A stretch of 64,000 nt of DNA, from positions 87,820,996 to 87,884,995 of the forward strand of contig NC_084790.1 of the NCBI RefSeq assembly GCF_028858725.1, given 5' to 3'. Made by a program: the position numbers and the translations under genes. Positions 59,101 to 64,000 of the stretch are shown here, one piece after another; within the stretch, counting starts at the first letter, position 1; the number at the start of each line of letters is the position of its first letter. The notes under the pieces were generated by a model. The model ran no database searches. It was not told the DNA's origin and saw nothing but the letters and a program-made list of their open reading frames with translations. The stretch comes from Colius striatus (taxonomy: Eukaryota; Chordata; Aves; Coliiformes; Coliidae).

Positions 59101-61109
59101 GCACACACATACAGTAAACAGCCAGCAGAGAGACACTTAGAGAAACAGCAATGAGACCAACAAACACACACAGTGCTTTAAAAGCCTGTGAAGCTTTCAG
59201 CCTGCACAGACCTCAGAACAGAAACTTTACTTACAGTTACACTGTTAACATTCTGAAATTTTACATAGCGAAGCTGGACAACACCATCTTCCTTAATATC
59301 ATCTGGTGTGAGCTCCAAGGCTTGAGTTGGCTCACTCCTTTCTGCTTCTTCAAAATCCATAGATCGGGGAAGGTTGATAAAGATTTTTATGTACTTTGGA
59401 CCTTGCCCTGTGTTAAGATACAGAAGGAGTACTCTGTTGTTCAAGTATCTTTTCAAAACACTGCTTGAGAAACACAAGCTTATCACAGCCTCTAGACACT
59501 GCTCAAGGAAGTCACGAGCTTCTGCAGTTGCAGTATTTCATCTGTCAGGCCTAAATCACCACCTTGGATACTGAAGGACATCCGAAGTTGTGCTACTCTT
59601 CTACACTTCAGAACAGACACAATTCCACCAAAAAAACTTTCCAATAACAAGGTCTAAAAAGAATAGTTTTGCTGTGTCATAACACACCTGAACACTTGAT
59701 GTAATTTTATAATCACAGAATGGTGGGGTTGGAAGGGACCTTTAGACACCATCCAGTCCAACCCCCCTGCAGAAGCAGGTTCACTTACATCAAGTCACAC
59801 AGCAACGTGTCCAGGTGGGTCTTGAAGCCCTCCAAGGAAGGAGCCTCCACACCCTCCCTGGGCAGCCTGGGCCAGGGCTCCCTCACTGAAACAGTTTGTC
59901 CTGATGTTTCAATTGGACTGTTTGTGTTCCAGCTTCATCCCATCACCCCTTGTCCTGTCACTGGATATAACAGAAAAAAAGTGCTGCCCCAACCTCCTGA
60001 CACCCACCAGTGAGATATTTCTCAATATTAATGAGATCCCCCCTCAGTCTCCTCTTCTCCAGATTAAACAGCCCCAGGTCCTGCAGCCTTTGCTCACAAG
60101 GGAGATGCTCCAGTGCCCTGAGCATCTTGCTGGCCCTGCACTGGCCTCTCTGCAGTAGTTCCCTGTCCCTCTGCAGCTGGGGAGCCCACAACTGGACACG
60201 GGACTCCAGATGAGGCCTCACCAGAGCAGAGGGGAATATATGTAAACTGAGCTACCATAAAAACTCAGCTCTACCTTTCAGTAACTGTCACATGAACTCT
60301 TGAATTAAACCTACCTTTCTCTTTGCAGCAAATCAAACTTTGCAACGCTTACATTTGCATCACTCTAAATACCCACACACAAGGCCAATCAGAAATGAAT
60401 AGACAGTTAGGTAATTCTTTAACACCACATTTACTGAAGCTGCTGTGGGATTCTCAGAAGGTAAAAAGTTTCAGGGACAACACTGTCATTCTTAGAAAAT
60501 TCAGCTAAACCAGGACAAAGTTTTGGTTTCAAAGAGGCAATTAAACAGACACTTTACTCACCATTATCTGGTCCCTGAAGCTTCATAGAATAAAGCTTGA
60601 CAGGTTGACTAAAAGCTACAGTAATAAGCAGCTGTGGAGAAAAATTGTTGCTGTTAAAGACCATTTTCTTAATTCTTAGATGCAAACATAACACCATAAC
60701 TAACTGAGGCTGAGCTTTGAAATAAAATTAAGTACCAGCCTTCCCTGAATTCTGCACATGCACTGGTCTGTCACTTTAAACCACCAGCAAATGCTGTTCT
60801 GCCTCGATTTTGTTCCCATACACAAAGGGATGTTAAACTGGGAATACTACATCCACCTTTCTATACTAATTTTGTTTACATGCTACTTCCATCTCCCACT
60901 CTTATTTACCCTACCGTTACCACAGAAAGCAAATGCTTAGATCAGAGCATCAATGAAAACATTTCATTTAAAGGCATCTACTGTACCTGCTCATCACAGT
61001 CTGATTCCAAGTAGGTAGAGTCTTTACGTAAACAATTATCAAATCCATGCTCATCACTCTCATTAAGACATTCACAGCCAGCTTTATTGATGAATGGCAT
61101 CAAATCCAT
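50149..61109 (-). CDS. TXNL1: Thioredoxin-like protein 1 (TXNL1), C-terminal five coding exons
   Basis: Five exons joined in order (61109-60987, 60631-60562, 59407-59235, 56999-56895, 50178-50149) give 501 coding bases: 166 residues and a TAG stop. The product matches vertebrate TXNL1 from about residue 124 to its conserved end GKKGESH. This part is the PITH domain, which binds the 26S proteasome 19S particle; TXNL1 is a cytosolic/nuclear redox protein whose N-terminal thioredoxin domain bears the CGPC active site. That domain is absent because the first three coding exons lie beyond the right edge. All introns are GT-AG and phases agree across every junction (0, 1, 0, 0). I see no frameshift or premature stop, so the gene looks functional. 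The PITH words MDLMPFINKAGCECLNES and NLPRSMDFEEAERSEPTQAL are very highly conserved. The conserved neighbour WDR7 would be expected further right. Confidence 0.97.
53850..54045 (+). mobile_element. Old CR1 3'-end fragment in TXNL1 intron 7
   Basis: Plus-sense (antisense to TXNL1). CAATCCCTGGAATAACCTC, GGAGTTCCCATTGCTGGAGG and GGCTGTTCTGTGATCC match an older CR1 3' region. Confidence 0.82.
55310..55468 (+). mobile_element. CR1 3'-end fragment in TXNL1 intron 7
   Basis: Plus-sense, ending CCACCATTCTGTGATTCTATG. The text is close to the dominant family 3' UTR, only about 160 bp long. Confidence 0.93.
56895..56999 (-). CDS. TXNL1: TXNL1 coding exon 7
   Basis: The acceptor is CCTTTAG|TTGTTTG and the donor CGA|GTGAGT. 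It is 105 bp, phase 0 at both ends, encoding LFVQSNHGDEETTRITYF then TFIGTPVQATNMNDFKR. Confidence 0.96.
57000..59234 (-). other. TXNL1: TXNL1 intron 6
   Basis: GT-AG intron of about 2.2 kb with no CR1 copy and no other recognisable feature. Confidence 0.85.
59235..59407 (-). CDS. TXNL1: TXNL1 coding exon 6
   Basis: The acceptor is ACACAG|GGCAAGG and the donor ACT|GTAAGT. It is 173 bp and encodes the core PITH strand region from GQGPKYIKIFINLPRS through DDIKEDGVVQLRYVKF to NVNSVT. Confidence 0.97.
59408..60561 (-). other. TXNL1: TXNL1 intron 5
   Basis: GT-AG intron of about 1.15 kb, nearly half of it made up by the CR1 copy at 59713-60232. Confidence 0.85.
59713..60232 (-). mobile_element. 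CR1 LINE in TXNL1 intron 5, retains LEKRRLRG frame
   Basis: Minus-sense, the same strand as TXNL1. The ORF2 C-terminus is open over about 85 codons ([18 protein letters not shown] ... LEKRRLRGDLINIEKYL). The five bases deleted in the dominant family are present at about 60050-60062, so it derives from an earlier master copy. Confidence 0.95.
60562..60631 (-). CDS. TXNL1: TXNL1 coding exon 5
   Basis: The acceptor is CCACAG|CTGCTT and the donor AATG|GTGAGT. It is 70 bp, starts in phase 0 and ends in phase 1. It encodes LLITVAFSQPVKLYSMKLQG followed by PDN and the first base of a glycine codon. Confidence 0.96.
60632..60986 (-). other. TXNL1: TXNL1 intron 4 (355 bp)
   Basis: Short GT-AG intron with no repeat recognised. 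Confidence 0.88.
60987..61109 (-). CDS. TXNL1: TXNL1 coding exon 4 (start of PITH domain)
   Basis: The acceptor CTTACAG precedes ATGGATTTG and the donor is CAG|GTACAG. The exon is 123 bp, phase 0 at both ends, coding for 41 residues from MDLMPFINKAG to LESDCDEQ. The internal ATG is not the protein start; in orthologues it follows the thioredoxin domain and linker. Confidence 0.96.
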
Positions 61110-61531
61110 CTGTAAGTAAAGGCAGGCGCATCACTGAGTGCACCATCAGTCATCTGGGATTAGTAAGCACTGCAATGAATTAAACTCTTCCTTCAACAGA
61201 TTAAAGTAACAAGACACACAGAAAACCTCAGGGGTTTATATCAAAAGACATTACAAATAAGAGTTATGAATACTAGTGTACTCCTGTTCATGACTGAATG
61301 ACATCCTTCCCCTCAGTCCAAAGTCCTGTACACCCAGAACATGCTGACAACAAGAAAATGGGCACAGGGTGAGTATTCAGGTAAGACTTTTGATAAAGAA
61401 GTCAAATCACAACACAGGCAAATTGACATTAGACTGGAGCTATATCAACTTAATAGAAACAGTAACTGAAACAAGCTTCCCTCAACATATACCATGTATC
61501 ACACAAGAAACTAAAAGACCACTACTATAGC

Positions 61532-61940
61532 TCATAGAATCACAGCATGGTGGGGTTGGAAGGGACCTTTAGAGCTCATCCAGTTCAACCCCCTGCAGAA
61601 GCAGCTCCCACCTAGATCAGCTCACACAGGAACGTGTCCAGGTGGGTCTTGAAGCCCTCCAAGGAAGGAGCCTCCACACCCTCCCTGAGCAGCCTGGGCC
61701 AGGGCTCCCTCACTCAAACACTGAAATAGTGTTTTCTTAACGTTTAAGTGGAACTTTTTGTGTTCCAACTTCATCCCATCACCCCTTTTCCTGTTGCTAG
61801 ATACAACAGAAAAAAGGGCTGTCCCAACCTCCTGACACCCACCCAGTGAGATATTTATAAATGTTAACAAGATCTCCCCTCAGTCTCCTCCAGACTAAAC
61901 AGTCCCAGTTCCTGCAGCCTTTCTTCATATGAAAGATGTT
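61532..61940 (-). mobile_element. CR1 LINE, dominant family, in TXNL1 intron 3
   Basis: The minus-sense 3' tail is CATAGAATCACAGCATGG. It carries the 5-nt deletion near 61890. The sequence diverges near its upper end, where a tandem duplication follows. Confidence 0.94.
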
Positions 61941-62006
61941 CCAGTCCCCTGAAAGTTCTCACCAGGCTTCTCACCAGTCCCCTCAAAGTTCTCACCAGGC
62001 TTCATA
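61941..62006. repeat. 33-bp tandem duplication at CR1 edge
   Basis: CCAGTCCCCTGAAAGTTCTC... at 61941-61973 is repeated at 61974-62006, with a G/C difference and small changes at the end. Confidence 0.85.
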
Positions 62007-63895
62007 TGCCCAGCTGGTATTATGTTACATTTTTCAGTAGTGTATACAAATCAACTTTATGAAACCTTTGCCTTTTCCTTTCTATGGAGAAAACACACAT
62101 TAACAGAAAACAGAAGCTATGCTACTCACCATGAAACAGTTTGGTTTATTGCTCAGCTCTGTTGCAAAGAGTCTGCATGCATTCACAGATGACAACAGAC
62201 TGCTACCTGTGCTCCAAGCCATTTAAACCATGGTACTACTGCAGCAGCAGAATAATCTGTACCAATTCCCAGATAACCCTAATTTTTTGCCTGCAACTGA
62301 AGTAACCCAAGTCCAATAGAAGCACAATAATCCAGGCTAAAAATGAAGTATTTAACACCTTAAGGCCTGAACACTGAGTACTAGTATCTCATATCATAAC
62401 AATACAGATGCAAGATCAGTGTACAACCAGTCTAGGCATAAGAAATTAAAGGAACTTTTAGGATGACAACCCAAAATACCCTTCTTAAAGGCATGTACTA
62501 GCTCCCATAGAATAATATACCACTATTAAATAGGAAAGCACACTGGCTTGAAAATTATTGCATACCACAACTCAGGATAGAGATTTGGGGTACCAAGAGA
62601 ATCTGAAAATAGGCTGCTGGGAGAATACAACTCATTCTCCATGACACATCCCTCAGATCTTGCAACCGTGTCACTCAGAGCAAAGAATACCTACCCCCCT
62701 CCCAACACCCAAAGGAAGGCTTCACTTTAGAGAGAAGGTTACAAAAAGAGAAGGAATGCACAGCTCATAAGAGAATATTGGTGCTTTCCTGGCATCAACA
62801 GTTTGTGTCGAGTGTGTCCCAAAGCAGCATTTCAGCCTGTAGCACTTACAGGTCAAAGGGAATTGCTGCTTGGTTCACACAGCCTCGAACACACCAAGGA
62901 CTTGATTCATAGCAGTAAGACACTACCTCCTACGGGGTTAACTCTTCATAGAAGATGGTGTGTTCATCTCAAATCAATCTAACTAAGCAGACTTGAACCT
63001 GTTCCGTAAGTGATCTGCAGTGTGTTTAGGGCTCCAAAGCTAACAAGCTGAACCTTTGTCTTCTCCCATCCCCACAGATCCAGAGGCTTTCACAATTATA
63101 AATGTAAACATTCACACACAAAGTGAAGTGCAGCTCCACAGAGGAGTTAGCCAGTAGTTGAACTGCTACAAACTCAAGTGACCTGTGTCCTCAGTTTCTT
63201 CGAACAAGAAATACTCAGCTGGATTTGCATCCTGCTTACATTCGCCTGGTCGGATACAGCTAGCTATGAATTTCAAACATTTAACCTCAAAAAACACTGT
63301 GCTTGCAGTGAACAACGTGATTTTGTGTTCCAAACACTCAGGGCAGCTCAGCTTAAAGCATTAGATTTGTTAATGCGAAGTAAAGTGCACACCACAGCAG
63401 CCAGCTAAGCACTGAACCGACACGCAACATAGGGGAGATGTAACATACCACCCAACTAACTGTGCTTGTGCTTGTGGTAGAACAGGCAATTGCATTTAAG
63501 GAGTAATACTACACCAAGGATTGCTTGGAGAACACCACCTAGGAGGACAGTTCTAGGGAAGTGTTTTGTCACATTAGAGCTCTCATTTACACGTGTTTAG
63601 TGGTGCAGCTGTCAGACAGGCTTATGATCTGCAGCGCACAACTGCCTTGAAGTTAACATGAAAACAGACAGAACTTGCTGAGAAGCATGTCCTGAACTCG
63701 CCAGTATTTCCAGGAGGATCACTCCCTCACTGAAGTTCTGGCCACAAATTCAAGTCATCTCCCTATGAAGTTTTGATTTAACCTAGAAGACATGGGCAAG
63801 CCATGCAATCACAAACAAATCTGTTGGTGAATACCAGTTGTTACCTTTCTGATAAAAGAAAGTTCAAGTCCTGATAGAAGTCGAAGTTCTGATAA

Positions 63896-63955
63896 AACCA
63901 AGTCCAACCCCTCACCTCACACTGCCAAGCCCATCACTAAACCATATCCCTAAAG
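63896..63955 (-). mobile_element. CR1 scrap near window edge
   Basis: AAGTCCAACCCCTCACCTCA and CTGCCAAGCCCATCACTAA match the CR1 subfamily of the 32060 copy. Both ends are truncated. Confidence 0.75.
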
Positions 63956-64000
63956 AGCAAAATGATGTGCCTTAAGCATTACACTGAACACAAGCTCAGC

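Larger units (their letters stand above)
61110..64000 (-). other. TXNL1: TXNL1 intron 3 (partial)
   Basis: Sequence upstream of exon 4 to the window edge. It contains a CR1 copy (61532-61940), a tandem duplication (61941-62006) and a CR1 scrap (63896-63955). I looked for the preceding exon (linker ending KGY) and did not find it, so the intron continues beyond the window. Confidence 0.8.

Noticed and set aside
59713..60232. CR1 in intron 5 as a possible exonised segment of TXNL1.
   Set aside because: It is sense-oriented with an open frame, but it lies well inside an intron whose flanking exons join perfectly without it. No splice sites at its edges stand out.
60987..61109. The ATG at the start of the exon as a possible TXNL1 start codon (short isoform).
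   Set aside because: A CTTACAG acceptor lies directly before it, and this methionine is internal in TXNL1 orthologues.
61110..64000. Search for upstream TXNL1 exons (linker and thioredoxin domain) in the last 2.9 kb.
   Set aside because: No minus-strand segment coding for the expected linker or CGPC region with splice sites was found; they must lie beyond the window.
1..64000. Prokaryote-type systems: CRISPR arrays, operons, phage or toxin-antitoxin modules.
   Set aside because: The sequence is vertebrate genomic DNA with LINEs and a spliced gene. The regularly recurring segments are dispersed CR1 copies, not spaced repeats.

Overview
This is vertebrate nuclear DNA and almost certainly avian. 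It is packed with CR1 (chicken repeat 1) LINE retrotransposons, whose 3' ends carry the diagnostic ATTCTATG-type octamer. I count about 28 CR1 copies or fragments. Many belong to one recently active family, which points to a bird lineage with heavy CR1 expansion (woodpeckers and relatives, or hornbills/hoopoes, are candidates; this is inference). No bacterial operon, CRISPR array, rRNA or tRNA gene was found.

The only gene I can assign with confidence is TXNL1 (thioredoxin-like protein 1), on the minus strand across the right-hand quarter. Five coding exons are visible with consensus splice sites and compatible phases, running from the first PITH-domain exon (60987-61109) to the stop codon (50149-50151). 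They encode the last 166 residues. The thioredoxin domain (about 123 residues) lies beyond the right edge. Two AATAAA signals follow the stop. A 75-bp open, phase-0, splice-flanked segment at 49793-49867 could be an alternative terminal exon.

Positions 1 to about 49.7 kb look like a gene desert 3' of TXNL1. In human the matching interval separates TXNL1 from TCF4, and in chicken this block is, from memory, on chromosome Z. The desert holds GC-rich non-repeat sequence, about 23 CR1 insertions in both orientations, several AT-rich stretches that resemble conserved non-coding elements, and one CpG-dense island near 43.3-43.7 kb with no recognisable gene attached.

The most noteworthy signals are: (i) the dominant young CR1 family shares frameshifts and has lost the reverse-transcriptase catalytic FADD motif in every copy long enough to show it, which suggests a non-autonomous CR1 lineage mobilised in trans; (ii) an unrecognised ~270-bp direct repeat at 32.7 and 35.4 kb whose ~185-bp core is far better conserved than its edges; (iii) a near-perfect 44-bp palindrome with a 4-nt spacer at 13990-14081; (iv) an orphan CpG island; (v) a head-to-head CR1 pair, one member carrying an internal template-switch duplication.
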